Shown one piece after another: positions 49,855 through 61,389 of a stretch of DNA of 64,000 bases. Position numbers and translations under genes: made by a program. The notes below the pieces were generated by a model. That model made no database searches, had not been told where the DNA came from, and saw nothing but the letters and a program-made list of their open reading frames with translations. The DNA lies in NCBI GenBank assembly GCA_035288225.1, contig DATEAT010000052.1, positions 3,058 to 67,057 on the forward strand. Direction: 5' to 3'. Numbering within the stretch: the first letter of the stretch is position 1; each line of letters starts with the position of its first letter. The DNA comes from RBG-16-64-43 sp035288225. Its GTDB lineage: Bacteria > Chloroflexota > Anaerolineae > Anaerolineales > RBG-16-64-43.

Positions 49855-52800
49855 CTACTGGACTCGCCAGGGAGAGATCTCGATCGAATCCGGCCCCAGC
49901 AACTCGCGCAGGCGCAATTCAAGTTCGGCGCCGAACCCGGTGGTTTCGTTTGGAAACTCGACCCGCCATGCCCGGCTGCCCTCGTAAACATTCAGCGCAA
50001 AGTGATCCTGACCCGGGTAGCTGGCCAACAAACCATGCACGTGCCGCAGGCGGCGAACGTCACGTGGGCGGTCGCCCGTCTCGCGCAGAGTAATGGTGAT
50101 CATGCGCGGCGTGGCCGGCGCGGGGCCCGGGCGAAGCGCGGGCGCCGGGGCCAGCAGCGGCGCGCCGGCCAGCATCGCGGCTTCAACGTTTGCTACGGCC
50201 AGCACGGTGCCAGAGGCGTGGACGACCGGAGTCCGCGAGGCAGAGGGTGAGGCGAGGCCCTCCGCGACTGTGCCGGGCAGGGCCTCAACCAACGGTTCAG
50301 GCGGCGGGGCGTTGTCCCAGTCGGGATCCGGTTCGCCCGTAGGGTCCATCGCCGCCCCGGCTGGCTCAAGCGTCGCGCTGGGTGCAGCGACGGGCACGGC
50401 CGGTGGCGATGGGAGTGTTGCACGACCCGCCGGACGCATTAGTTTGACCGATCCGCTCGGCGTGAGTTCGGGGGAGATCGCGTCGGCCAACACGCGCGGC
50501 GTGGTTCCGACGTACTCCGCTTTACCCTCGACCAGCGCGATGGCATTCGTTTTCAGCCAGCCTTTGACCTTGTTCCATAAGTTCGGAAAGACCGTGATTT
50601 CGATCGCCCCCTGCAGATCCTCCAATGTCACAAAGGCCATCGGCTTGCCCGTTCGTGTCTGGTGTCCGCGGATATGGGTGACCAGGCCGGCCACCCGCAC
50701 CGGCTGTCCATTCAGTTCCTCGCTCCATTCCGCAGAGAAATGCGTAACCGCCTGCTGCAACTGCACCAGGTAAGGCGAGAGCGGATGATCGCTGATATAC
50801 AGCCCCAAGAGCTCGCGCTCCCACTCGAGCACCGTGCGCTGCGGCACCGGGTTGCGCGACGGCTGGAGCTGCAGAACCTCGATCGGACCGCTGGGCCCGG
50901 CGGCAAACAGACTCAACTGGCCGCTTTCCGCTGCACGGAAGTGCTGGGCTGAGACCGAGAGCAATTGGTCGAGCGCGTCCAGCAGAGAGAGGCGATCGCC
51001 CAATGCATCCAGTGCGCCGACGCGGATGAGCGATTCCAGCGCGCGTCGCCCAACCCGCCGCAAGTCGACCCGCCGCGCGAAGTCGTCCACGCCCGTAAAT
51101 GCCCGCTCCGATCCGCGCGCTTCGATGATCGCTAGCACCGGGCCTTCGCCGACGTTCTTGACCCCCCCCAACCCAAAGCGAATAGCCGTCGGGCTGCCCG
51201 GGCGCTCTTCAATTGAGAAATCCCATTGGCCGTGATTGATGTCCGGAGGCAGAACGTCGATGCCCATACGCCGGCAATCGGCAATGTAAAGGGCCACCTT
51301 CTCGCTGTCGCCGCGGTTTACGCACAACAGCGCGGTCATGAATTCCACGGGGAAGTGCGCTTTAAGATAGGCCGTCTGGACGCAGATCACGCCGTAGTCG
51401 GCGGCATGGGCCTTGTTGAACCCATAGCGCGCGAAACCTTCCCAGTCGTCATAGATGGCCTGGGCGGTTGCGCGCGGAATGCTGCGCTGCTCACAGCCTG
51501 CCACAAACCGCTGGCGGTGGGCTTGCAGGGACTCGGCCTTCTTCTTGGCCACGGCCTTGCGCAGGTCGTCGGCTTCGCTCGGTTTGTAGCCGGCCATCTC
51601 GATCGCCGCGCGCATCAATTGCTCTTGGTAGATCGGGATGCCGTAGGTTTCGCGCAAGATCGGTTCGAGCGCCGGGTGCCGGTATTCGATTTTCTCCTCG
51701 CCGTGCATGCGGCGGATGTAGGTTGGAATGAAATCAATCGGGCCCGGGCGGTAGAGGGCGATCATGGCAATGACGTTGTCGAGCCCGGTCGGCTTCATCT
51801 CCATCAAGTAGCGGCGAATGCCCGACCCTTCAACCTGGAACACGCCCGCCACCTCCCCGCGTCCGAGGAGTTCGTAGATCGCTGGATCGTCGGTGGGGAT
51901 GCAGTCGAGATTGAGGTCAATGCCCTGGCGTTCGCTGATCAGCGCACAGGCGCGCTGCATCAGCGTGAGGGTGGCCAGGCCGAGGAAATCCACTTTGAGC
52001 AGCCCTAGTTGTTCGAGGACTTGCATCTCGAACTGGGTCACCACGGTGATCGGGCCTTCCTCCAGGCTGCCGTGAGTCGGGCGATGAAGCGGCAGGTACT
52101 CCACGAGCGGGCGGTCGGCAATCACCACACCGGCGGCATGCGTGCCGGCGTTGCGCACCACGCCCTCCAGCTTGGCCGCCGTATCCACCAGGTTGCGGAC
52201 GTAGTCGGTCTTCTGGTACAGCTCCTTCAGCGCCGCCACGTCCTCCAACGCCTCACCCAGCGAGACCGGCTTGCCCGGGATGGCCGGGATCAGCTTCGCG
52301 ATCTTGTCGACCTCCGACAGCGGGATGTCGAGCACGCGCCCGACGTCGCGCACAGCGGCGCGCGCGGCCATCGTGCCGAAGGTGATGATCTGTGCGACCT
52401 TGTCGTGCCCGTAGCGATCGGCCGCGTATTGCAGCACACGCGCCCGCTGATCGTCCTGGAAGTCGAGGTCGATATCGGGCATCGAGACGCGCCCCGGGTT
52501 GAGGAAGCGCTCGAAGATCAACCCGTGCTCGATAGGATCGACCAGAGTAATACTCAGCGCGTAGGCCACCAGCGAGCCGGCCGCCGAACCGCGCGCGTTA
52601 TACCAAATGCCCTGCTCCCGAGCGAAGCGGCATAAGTCCCACACAATAAGGAAGTAGGTGTCGAAGCCCATGGTGTGGATGATGTCGAGTTCGTAGGCCA
52701 GCCGCTCGCCAAAGGCGGGCTCGTCCGCTCGTGCCCCGAAGCGTCCGCGCAGGCCCTGGTCGCACAAGGCGCGCAGATAACTGGCCGGCGTGAGATCCGC

Positions 52801-53664
52801 GGGCACGGGGAAGGATGGCAGGTGATAGCCCTTGAACGAAAGGTCCACCTGGCAGCGCTCGGCAATGAGCTGCGTCTGATGGACCGCCTGCGGGACCTCT
52901 GCGAAGAGGCGCAGCATTTCCTCCTCGCTGCGCATGAAGTAGCTGCCGTCGGACATGCGCATGCGGTTGGGCTCGGTGACCAAAGCGCCCGTTTGGATGC
53001 AGAGCAGGATGTCGTGGGCGGCGCTATCTTCGGGCATCACGTAATGCACATCATTGGTGGCCACCAGCTTCGCCTGGTAGCGCGGGGCCAGTTCCACCAG
53101 GCGCCGGTTGACCGCGTGCAGCTCGGGGATCTCGTGATGCTGCAGCTCGAGGAAGAACCTATCGCGCCCGAAGACTTCGAAATACCAATCCAGCAGGCGT
53201 GAGGCTTCGCTATCGCGGCCGTCATTCAGCGCGCGCGGCACCTCGGCCGCCAGGCAGCCGGAGGTGCAAATCAGACCCTCAGAATGCGACGCGAGGAAGT
53301 CGTGGTCGATGCGGGGTTTGTAGTAGAAGCCCTCGAGTTGTGCCGCGGTGGCAATCTGGAGGAGATTGCGGTAGCCGGTATCGTTTTCGGCCAGGAGCAG
53401 CAGATGGAAGGGATCGCGGTCGATGCGTGAGTCCCTCTCGGTCATCCCGCGGGTGGCAAGGTAGGCCTCCACCCCGATGACCGGACGGACTCCCGCGGCA
53501 GTGGCGGCGTTGAAGAACTCCACCACGCCAAACAGCGTGCCGTGGTCGGTGAGTGCCAGCGCGGGCATTCCAAGTTCCTTGGCCCGCGCCACCAGGCGCT
53601 TAACCTTGCCTTGCCCATCGAGCAGTGAATACTCAGAATGCACGTGCAGATGGACAAAGGACAT
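49855..53664 (-). CDS. dnaE: DNA polymerase III alpha subunit
   Basis: A protein of 1269 residues. The N-terminal PHP domain keeps its metal motif (FVHLHVHSEYSLLDG, LALTDHGTLFG, and later ATNDVHYV). The polymerase core has SAAGSLVAYALSITLVDP and PDIDLDFQDDQRARVLQYA, which carries catalytic Asp residues, and VAKKKAESLQAHRQRFVAGCEQ in the fingers. The OB domain (VRVAGLVTHIRGHQTRTGKPMAFVTLEDLQGAIEITVF) follows. Between about residues 1120 and 1190 lies an Ala/Pro-rich low-complexity linker (PSPPAVPVAAPSATLEPAG and following). A short C-terminal domain ends ELELRLRELLGPDSIEISPWRVQ. The intact PHP suggests built-in proofreading. Confidence 0.97.
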   Translation of the reverse strand: MSFVHLHVHSEYSLLDGQGKVKRLVARAKELGMPALALTDHGTLFGVVEFFNAATAAGVRPVIGVEAYLATRGMTERDSRIDRDPFHLLLLAENDTGYRNLLQIATAAQLEGFYYKPRIDHDFLASHSEGLICTSGCLAAEVPRALNDGRDSEASRLLDWYFEVFGRDRFFLELQHHEIPELHAVNRRLVELAPRYQAKLVATNDVHYVMPEDSAAHDILLCIQTGALVTEPNRMRMSDGSYFMRSEEEMLRLFAEVPQAVHQTQLIAERCQVDLSFKGYHLPSFPVPADLTPASYLRALCDQGLRGRFGARADEPAFGERLAYELDIIHTMGFDTYFLIVWDLCRFAREQGIWYNARGSAAGSLVAYALSITLVDPIEHGLIFERFLNPGRVSMPDIDLDFQDDQRARVLQYAADRYGHDKVAQIITFGTMAARAAVRDVGRVLDIPLSEVDKIAKLIPAIPGKPVSLGEALEDVAALKELYQKTDYVRNLVDTAAKLEGVVRNAGTHAAGVVIADRPLVEYLPLHRPTHGSLEEGPITVVTQFEMQVLEQLGLLKVDFLGLATLTLMQRACALISERQGIDLNLDCIPTDDPAIYELLGRGEVAGVFQVEGSGIRRYLMEMKPTGLDNVIAMIALYRPGPIDFIPTYIRRMHGEEKIEYRHPALEPILRETYGIPIYQEQLMRAAIEMAGYKPSEADDLRKAVAKKKAESLQAHRQRFVAGCEQRSIPRATAQAIYDDWEGFARYGFNKAHAADYGVICVQTAYLKAHFPVEFMTALLCVNRGDSEKVALYIADCRRMGIDVLPPDINHGQWDFSIEERPGSPTAIRFGLGGVKNVGEGPVLAIIEARGSERAFTGVDDFARRVDLRRVGRRALESLIRVGALDALGDRLSLLDALDQLLSVSAQHFRAAESGQLSLFAAGPSGPIEVLQLQPSRNPVPQRTVLEWERELLGLYISDHPLSPYLVQLQQAVTHFSAEWSEELNGQPVRVAGLVTHIRGHQTRTGKPMAFVTLEDLQGAIEITVFPNLWNKVKGWLKTNAIALVEGKAEYVGTTPRVLADAISPELTPSGSVKLMRPAGRATLPSPPAVPVAAPSATLEPAGAAMDPTGEPDPDWDNAPPPEPLVEALPGTVAEGLASPSASRTPVVHASGTVLAVANVEAAMLAGAPLLAPAPALRPGPAPATPRMITITLRETGDRPRDVRRLRHVHGLLASYPGQDHFALNVYEGSRAWRVEFPNETTGFGAELELRLRELLGPDSIEISPWRVQ

Positions 53665-53717
53665 CGCCGCGACACCACCCGTTCATGAATTATCGATGAG
53701 AGGGGAACAGATTGCGA

Positions 53718-53726
53718 TTATAGCAT
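53718..53726 (-). promoter_or_regulatory. extended -10 promoter of dnaE
   Basis: TGCTATAAT on the minus strand is a perfect TGn-TATAAT. The start codon is 54 bases downstream. No strong -35 is visible, which is normal for extended -10 promoters. Confidence 0.6.
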
Positions 53727-54134
53727 ACGGCCCGGGTGAATTACTGAACGATTCACCGACGATGGCGAGAGAGGCGGTCGTTCGACAGACGGCTTGCACA
53801 AGAGCGGGTGCGAGAGCCAACGCTCCGCGGCGGTAGAAGCCATTCCTTCGCGCCCTCAGTGACCCACGTGGCCCATGGTGCCGCCGCACTCGCATCCGAG
53901 CGCATCGTAGACAGCGCCCCAGCTGTGGGGGTAGGTGGTGCTGGGCTGCAGGGAAAGTGCGCTTCGGGGTTGCCAGTGGCGAGATGTGGCGCTGCCGCAT
54001 GTTGGCAAGAGTGCAACCGAGGGTCGTGGATCGCCGACGACACAAGCCGAGGGCGCACACGGTTCGAGGCTCACTGAAGGGCCAGGGCCCGATCGGGCGA
54101 AGGCGCGGCAAGCGGCGTGTGGCCGACTCGCGAC
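53727..54134. other. non-coding region between dnaE and typA
   Basis: About 400 bases without a gene, repeat module or clear terminator hairpin. Open frames on both strands look like chance frames in GC-rich DNA. Confidence 0.4.
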
Positions 54135-55994
<1,860 letters not shown>

Positions 55995-56104
55995 GTTCTT
56001 TTCACATTCGCCGCCGGCGCCGGTGCGGAACCCTCCTGGCCGGCGTGTGGGACACAGCAAGGACCCCGGACTGGTGCGGCCGGGGTCGCTGCGCAGAGAG
56101 GGAG

Positions 56105-56400
56105 CTATGTTATCAGACATTCGGGCCTGGTGGAAGGGGTGCAGCGCCCCGAGCTTCCGCCCATCGCCCGCCGAGATTCCTCGCGGCCGTGGGCCGCTCG
56201 GAATGACGGGGGAGCAGCTCTTGTTGGGGCACGCCATGGCGTGCCCCCACGGTTATTGCAGGGAGGGCCGGGCCGCGCTTCGGCACGCCACGACGCGGCA
56301 ACCTCGGTCACAACATGCGACTCTCCTTCTGCAATTGCAGCTTCTCTCCTATCGCAAGTCGAGATTCCTCGGGCGCCGCGCACCCTCGGAACGACGGATG
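56105..56400. repeat. composite dispersed repeat (modules C, B, C)
   Basis: GAGATTCCTCGCGGCCGTGG...CTCGGAATGACGGG (about 56171-56212) is module C in reverse. A perfect module B palindrome with CACGCCATGGCGTG lies at 56226-56247. A second reversed module C (CGAGATTCCTCGGGCGCC..., from 56359) closes the element. No module A is visible. Confidence 0.75.
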
Positions 56401-56431
56401 TGCGTGGTTATAATGATGCGTCGAGGTAAAC

Positions 56432-57892
56432 ATGGGTTTCCGACGAGGGATTCGGTTTCATCGTGAGCGCGGCCTGCCGCCGCTCGTGCTCGGCCTGATT
56501 GGGTTTGCCGTCGGCTTCGCCGCGATCTCGCTGCTGCTCGCGCCGCGCGTTGTGGCAGTTCGCCCGGCGGCCGACGAGGCGGCGGGCGCCTTTGCCCCAT
56601 TCACGATTCGCTTCTCGGTCCCCATGGACGAAGACAGCGTGGAAGCCAACCTGCACCTTTCGCCAGAGGTGAGCACCTCCGCGCGCTGGGATGGAACCAC
56701 ACTTCAACTTGTGCCCGCCGCCCCGTGGCCCACGGACAGCGACGTGCGCATCTCGCTCGCCCTTGGCGCGCGCTCGCAGAATGGCTTGCCCCTCCTGCGG
56801 TCGCACCAGTGGCATTTCTCAACCGCAGGTCTGCGTGTGCTGTATCTCCAGCACACGGCCGAGATCTATGAAATCGTGGTCCAACCCCTGGAGGGTGAAG
56901 CGGGCCGCGCCCTCATCCAGAGCCCGTTGCCGATCCTCGAGTACGACGTCAGTCCAAGCGGCACCTTTCTCGTGTACAGCGTCGGGGCCTCGGATACTCA
57001 ATCGGACCTGTGGTACCTCGCGTTGGATGGATCGGCACCTCATAGGCTGCTCAATTGTGAGGGGGATCAGTGCCGCAACCCGGCCATTGCCGGCGACGGT
57101 CGCCGACTGGCCTACGACCGAGCGGTACTCGCGCCGAGTGTGGGCGGCATCGTCAGCGCACAGCGCCCGCGGGTTTGGATCCTCGACCTGCAGGATGGGA
57201 GCGCCCGTCCTGTGGGCGACGCCGCGCATTCCACCCGCGCCCCGGTATGGGGTCCGCAAGGCTGGCTGGCCTACTATGATGGCGACCAAGAGACCACTGT
57301 CGTCGACGATTTGCGCGGCGGTAAGACCTACGTGCCGAATGCCTCGGGCGAAGTCGGGGTGTGGACGCCGGACGGCGCGCACCTGATCTTCCCGGAGATC
57401 CGCATCGTCGACGAGCATCTGGCAGCGACGCCCACCCTCGCGATCGTACCCTCCACCTCGGCCACGCCCGACCTTGGCACGCACAGCGACACAATAGAAC
57501 AGTTCTACAGTCACCTGATCTACGTCACTCTGGCCACCAATGAGAGCACCGACCTTTCGAGTTCACCATTGGTTGAGGATGCCAACGTGGCCATATCGCC
57601 GGAAGGCGACCACCTAGCATTTGGGCGCAAATATCTCGACGCTGAACACTGGTCGCCGGGGCGCCAGTTGTGGGTGATGAATCTCGACGGGACGCAGGCG
57701 CGGCAGCTTACATACGCCCCAGCCTTCAACGCCTCCTCGATCCGCTGGAGCCCAGACGGCTCACTCCTGCTCTTCATGCGCTTCGACCAGACGCACGTCT
57801 CGCTGCCGCCGGAGGTGTGGGTAACGACGGCCACCGGCGAGAATCCGCGACAACTGGCGACTGGAGCATACCTGCCACGATGGTTGCCATAG
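56432..57892 (+). CDS. membrane-anchored TolB-like beta-propeller with Ig-like domain
   Basis: A protein of 486 residues. A single helix (LPPLVLGLIGFAVGFAAISLLLA) near the N-terminus acts as anchor, followed by an SbsA/Big_5-type Ig-like domain (FAPFTIRFSVPMDEDSVEANLHLSPEV...HQWHFSTAG). Residues about 130-486 repeat TolB/WD-like blades (YDVSPSGTFLVYSVGASDTQSDLWYLALDGSAPHRL, VAISPEGDHLAFGRKYL, IRWSPDGSLLLFMRF). The protein is exported and may bind ligands or partners. The downstream redoxin gene overlaps it by 13 bases. Confidence 0.78.
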   Translation: MGFRRGIRFHRERGLPPLVLGLIGFAVGFAAISLLLAPRVVAVRPAADEAAGAFAPFTIRFSVPMDEDSVEANLHLSPEVSTSARWDGTTLQLVPAAPWPTDSDVRISLALGARSQNGLPLLRSHQWHFSTAGLRVLYLQHTAEIYEIVVQPLEGEAGRALIQSPLPILEYDVSPSGTFLVYSVGASDTQSDLWYLALDGSAPHRLLNCEGDQCRNPAIAGDGRRLAYDRAVLAPSVGGIVSAQRPRVWILDLQDGSARPVGDAAHSTRAPVWGPQGWLAYYDGDQETTVVDDLRGGKTYVPNASGEVGVWTPDGAHLIFPEIRIVDEHLAATPTLAIVPSTSATPDLGTHSDTIEQFYSHLIYVTLATNESTDLSSSPLVEDANVAISPEGDHLAFGRKYLDAEHWSPGRQLWVMNLDGTQARQLTYAPAFNASSIRWSPDGSLLLFMRFDQTHVSLPPEVWVTTATGENPRQLATGAYLPRWLP

Positions 57893-58389
57893 GCGACAGG
57901 CTGCCCGATATTGAGCTAAGGGATCTGCACGGCGAGCCGCATATGCTCGCCGCCGCCGATGGCCACGTCAAGGTGATCATCCTGTGGTCCGCGGAGTGCC
58001 CGGCGGTGCGCCTGGTCGAGCCGCGACTCGCGTCTCTGCAGCGGGGATGGCCGGCGGTTGTCAGCGTACTGTTCGTGGCCCCCAACGCCAATGAGCCGCG
58101 CGAAATGTTGCAGGACGCGGCGCGGGCGCACAGCATCGAACCGCTGCTTGTGGATGACGGTGGGCGAGTGGCCGATCGGCTTGGGGGGACAGCCACGCCG
58201 CAGGCGATGGTGATCGACGGCGAAGGTTGCCTGCGCTACCGCGGTGCTGTGGACGACAGCACGATGAGGCAGCGAGAGCCCACCCGCCACTTTCTCGCGG
58301 ATGCGGTCATGGCCGTCTTGGCGGGCGGTTCGCCCGAACCGGCCGAGACGCCGACATACGGGTGCGTGATTGTGCGGGAGATTAGCTAG
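57880..58389 (+). CDS. redoxin/thioredoxin-like protein
   Basis: A protein of 169 residues. IGDRLPDIELRDLHGEPHML is the AhpC/TSA-Redoxin opening, followed by VIILWSAECPAVRLVEPRL, where a single Cys replaces the CxxC of thioredoxins, and GGTATPQAMVIDGEGCLRYRGAVDD, with the cis-Pro (TPQA) and another Cys. A last Cys sits in the tail (YGCVIVREIS). The absent signal peptide points to the cytoplasm. It shares an operon with the propeller protein. The disulphide partner is unknown. Confidence 0.82.
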   Translation: MVAIGDRLPDIELRDLHGEPHMLAAADGHVKVIILWSAECPAVRLVEPRLASLQRGWPAVVSVLFVAPNANEPREMLQDAARAHSIEPLLVDDGGRVADRLGGTATPQAMVIDGEGCLRYRGAVDDSTMRQREPTRHFLADAVMAVLAGGSPEPAETPTYGCVIVREIS

Positions 58390-58532
58390 GCGTCGGCAAG
58401 TTGGCGGTCTCTTCGGTTACATCTTCGAGGACCGCAATTGGGGCTCCCCCAGCATCTGAGGTGCAACAAACTGCTCGGGCGCAACATGCGCCCGCGCGGC
58501 GACACACGTGCCAAGCCCAATTCGCCTCGCTC

Positions 58533-59303
58533 TCAGGCGCCCTGCGGTTCGTCCAGCCTTGCGTATGTGCGCATGATCATGCGCAGCGTAATCCGCACCC
58601 GCCTCTCGCCGCGAGCCTCACGCTCCAGCTCTCGAGCGCGGGCGAGCAACCTATCCGGAAGGATGACCCAATCCTCCATGTTGGCGGCGACGTAGACTGT
58701 CATCTCCTCCACGGAATCCCACAAATAAGCAAAGGGGAAGGTTGCCTGGTCAATGCGGCGGAACAGCCCGCCGCGCTCGACCGCATGCATGGCCGCGTCC
58801 GCCGCGCGATCATCGACCGTATTCGGGCTGTCATCCACTCGCCCGGCGCGCGCTACCCGACCGGACCCCACGATCTCGAGCGGCCAGCGTGCCGCGACGG
58901 GACGCACATCCACCAGCATCCCATTCGGCGCGAGGGCCGTCCAGATCCGCTCCAGGGCATGCACCATGCCCTCGTGGCGTATTCATCACAGAGACCATGC
59001 CAGAATCGCCCGGTCGAACTTCGCATGCCGCATCGGGAGATGTTCGGCGTCGGCCTGCACGAAGTGCAGCCGCTCACGCCATTCCGCAGGGCACCCGTTG
59101 CGCGCCGCGCTCAGGCGCTCAAGATTTGGATCGATGGCCACGGCGGACCGGGTTGCGTGCGCGTAGCGCCAGGTCAGCCGTCCTTCCCCACAGCCCACCT
59201 CAAGCACACGCGCGCCCGAGAGACCGCCGATCTGATGCAGGAACCGTGTCTCATTCCCGTGGGGATCGCGCTCGAGCGGCATCTGCCTCTCCTCCATTGT
59301 CAT
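58533..59303 (-). pseudogene. SAM-dependent methyltransferase gene interrupted by two adjacent TGA codons
   Basis: Read without a frame change, the two open parts form one 256-residue class I methyltransferase. The first (59303-58989) has GARVLEVGCGEGRLTWRYA (SAM motif I), AIDPNLERL and RAILAWSL. TGA TGA at 58988-58983 follows, and then IRHEGMVHALERIWTALAPNGMLVDVRPV continues the fold. The two stops fall exactly within the 'WSL-x-x-IRHEGM' strand/loop, where relatives commonly have Cys or similar. No insertion or deletion is visible. Either two nearby mutations inactivated it, or the UGA codons are read through. A translation restart at the downstream ATG at 58967 would give a non-functional half. 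Confidence 0.75.
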
Positions 59304-59395
59304 TGCGCAAAGCCAAGCGCATCATACCCTCAAACCCGCGGTCAGAGAGGCGCCTTCACTGTCAACACGAAAGGTAAGTGTTCCGATCTCGCCAG

Positions 59396-59590
59396 GCGCT
59401 GGATGGCGGGGCACGCCATGACGTGCAGCAACAAGGGCTGCTCGTCCGTCACTCTGAAGGCAAACAGGCCGAGAGTCCTCTCGGCCTGCGTCCACGTCGC
59501 GCCCTCACATAGCATTCATTCGTGCGCGGGACCCGTGCGAATACCCGACCCACACGGTCGGGCGTAAGGCGTGCTGCCCTCATCCTGATG
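59396..59590. repeat. composite dispersed repeat, partial (module B-like, module A)
   Basis: GGGGCACGCCATGACGTGC (59408-59426) is a decayed module B. GGCGTAAGGCGTGCTGCCCT (59561-59580) is module A with a two-base deletion. The surrounding 59304-59619 gap holds no gene. Confidence 0.65.
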
Positions 59591-59619
59591 TGCTTCATCT
59601 CCCGGCCAACCGCACGCTC

Positions 59620-61104
59620 TCAGTGCCCGCTTCCCGGGCCTGCTATTCCTTGGAAGATATCCGGCGCCTCCGGCCCGTCAACCAGCAGGAAGCCGAGCAG
59701 TCCTCGTTCCAGGCGCGAGAGGGCATGATCCACCAGAAGGAACCTGCCCGGCACCTGCACCTTGAATTCCACCATAGTCGCGCCGCCGGGTGGCACGAGC
59801 GTGGTCTGAACGTCGGTGAGCGGCTTGGCGGTGAGCGAGGCTTGGTCGTACACGCGATCGAAGATTTCGCCGATCACGTGGAACGACGACACTTTGTTCG
59901 GCCCGCCCACGCCGAAAAAGATGCGCACGGTCTCGCCCACGCTCGCCTTTAGCGGGTGTTCGGTCGTGAGCCCGCCCACCGCACCGTTGAGCAGGTAGTA
60001 CTCGGGCGCCTCATCCAGCAGCTTCTCAGTCGAAAAGGTCAAGCGGCCTTTGCTGCCGAAGGGCTCCGCAGTATAGAAGTCGCCTTGCATCACGTAGTAT
60101 TCTCGGTCCACGGCGGGCAGCCCGCCCGGCGGCTCGACCAGGATGAGCCCATACATGCCGTTGGCGATGTGATGCGCCACCATGGGCGTGGCGCAGTGGT
60201 AGACGTACAGCCCCGCGTTGAGCGCCTTGAAGGTGAAGCTGGTTTCGCCTCCGGGCTGAGTCTGGGTGGCCACCGCCCCGCCGCCCGGCCCGGTCACCGC
60301 GTGGAAGTCGACCGAATGCAGCATCGTGCTGCTGGAGGCGTTCTTGAGATGGACCTCTACCGTATCGCCCTGGCGCACGCGCACGAAGGGGCCGGGCACT
60401 TTGCCGTTGAAAGTCCAGAACGAATAGCTTGCCCCATCGGCGAGGCGCCCGACCAGCTCGACAGTCTCCAGGTCGAGGCGCAGCGACTGTGCGCTTCGAC
60501 CGCCGATCGGCGCGGGCAGATCGGCTGGGTCGCGCACGACGCTGATGGCCTGGGGTTCGTCCCCCGCCGTCCCGCCGCCCTCGCCCACAACGAACGTGCC
60601 CTCCATCCCGGCCGCGCGATGGCCGGGGACGGTACAGTAGTACGCTAAGTCGCCGGACTCTTCGGCGCGGAAGGTCACTGTTATCGAGGCGCCTTTACCT
60701 TGCACCCTAGCCGAAGCCACACCCAGTTCCTGAATGGCCACATCGTGTTCGGCGCCTTCGCCGCTGATCAAGGTAATCTCGACCACCTCGCCCGGGCGCG
60801 CCCGGAGCGTAGGATTGATCGAGCCCTCAATGCCCGGGCTGCGGCCGATGAACACCATGCGCCCCTCAGCCAGCCCGGATTCGAGGACGAAGCGCAGCGT
60901 GGCCTCGCTCGCAGCCTCGGTTATCACATCTGCGTTCGGCATCGTGCCCGGGTCCGTCGCCGAATTGTCCTCGGCGGTCGCTGCCGCGAAGGTGGGGATC
61001 GGTGTGGGCGCTGCATCCACTGCTCCCGGTGAGGCGCACCCGGCCAGCATGCCTGCAGCGATCAGCAGGGTAACGATCGTCGCGATCTGGCGTCTAGTCG
61101 TCAC
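59620..61104 (-). CDS. nirK: AniA-like copper nitrite reductase with an extra N-terminal cupredoxin domain, lipoprotein
   Basis: A protein of 494 residues reducing nitrite to NO outside the cytoplasmic membrane. Signal peptide and lipobox (LAGC, C23). Residues about 65-175 form an additional cupredoxin with a complete type 1 copper site (H120, C157, H162, M167; YYCTVPGHRAAGM). Residues 185-480 are the NirK body: H263, D266 and H268 (HSVDFH), H303-C304 and H311 with M317 (YHCATPMVAHHIANGMYG), H409 (SSFHVIGE) and H460 (LVDH). Type 1, type 2 and catalytic Asp/His residues are all present. The GTG start has GGAGAG upstream. The extra domain probably relays electrons. A multicopper oxidase is less likely, as only one trinuclear-type His pair is lacking. 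Confidence 0.9.
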   Translation of the reverse strand: MTTRRQIATIVTLLIAAGMLAGCASPGAVDAAPTPIPTFAAATAEDNSATDPGTMPNADVITEAASEATLRFVLESGLAEGRMVFIGRSPGIEGSINPTLRARPGEVVEITLISGEGAEHDVAIQELGVASARVQGKGASITVTFRAEESGDLAYYCTVPGHRAAGMEGTFVVGEGGGTAGDEPQAISVVRDPADLPAPIGGRSAQSLRLDLETVELVGRLADGASYSFWTFNGKVPGPFVRVRQGDTVEVHLKNASSSTMLHSVDFHAVTGPGGGAVATQTQPGGETSFTFKALNAGLYVYHCATPMVAHHIANGMYGLILVEPPGGLPAVDREYYVMQGDFYTAEPFGSKGRLTFSTEKLLDEAPEYYLLNGAVGGLTTEHPLKASVGETVRIFFGVGGPNKVSSFHVIGEIFDRVYDQASLTAKPLTDVQTTLVPPGGATMVEFKVQVPGRFLLVDHALSRLERGLLGFLLVDGPEAPDIFQGIAGPGSGH

Positions 61105-61124
61105 TCGTTCTCTCCTCGTGTGAT

Positions 61125-61345
61125 GGTTGACGAATCGGCCTGCCGCTCCTCGGAATGCCGGGAAAGCGGTCCTTGTTGGGGCACGCCATGGCGTGCCCCT
61201 ACTGTAATTGCGACGAGTCCCCCACTGCTCTCTCTCGCCCGGCTGCGCGTCAACTCGCGTTCCCCTCTTACGCTCCTCCCAACGCGGCTACAGCGCGCCT
61301 GCCACTCCCACGCGGGCAAGCGTAAGGCATGCTGTGCCCTCTCCA
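61125..61345. repeat. composite dispersed repeat (modules C-like, B, A)
   Basis: CTCGGAATGCCGGG (from 61149) is a part of module C. A perfect module B palindrome with CACGCCATGGCGTG is at 61178-61199. Module A (GCGTAAGGCATGCTGTGCCC, 61320-61339) ends the element. It fills the gap between the ETF and nirK genes. Confidence 0.8.
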
Positions 61346-61389
61346 TGATCGGCGCAGGTACCTCGACGCATTGACCGCGGCCGGGCAGA

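Noticed and set aside
58533..59303. Frameshift as the cause of the split methyltransferase
   Set aside because: Both halves are in the same frame (start-to-start distance is a multiple of three); only the two TGA codons separate them.
59620..61104. Laccase-type multicopper oxidase
   Set aside because: The AniA-like order of ligands, including HSVDFH with the catalytic Asp and SSFHVIGE, fits NirK; trinuclear HxH pairs of laccases are absent.
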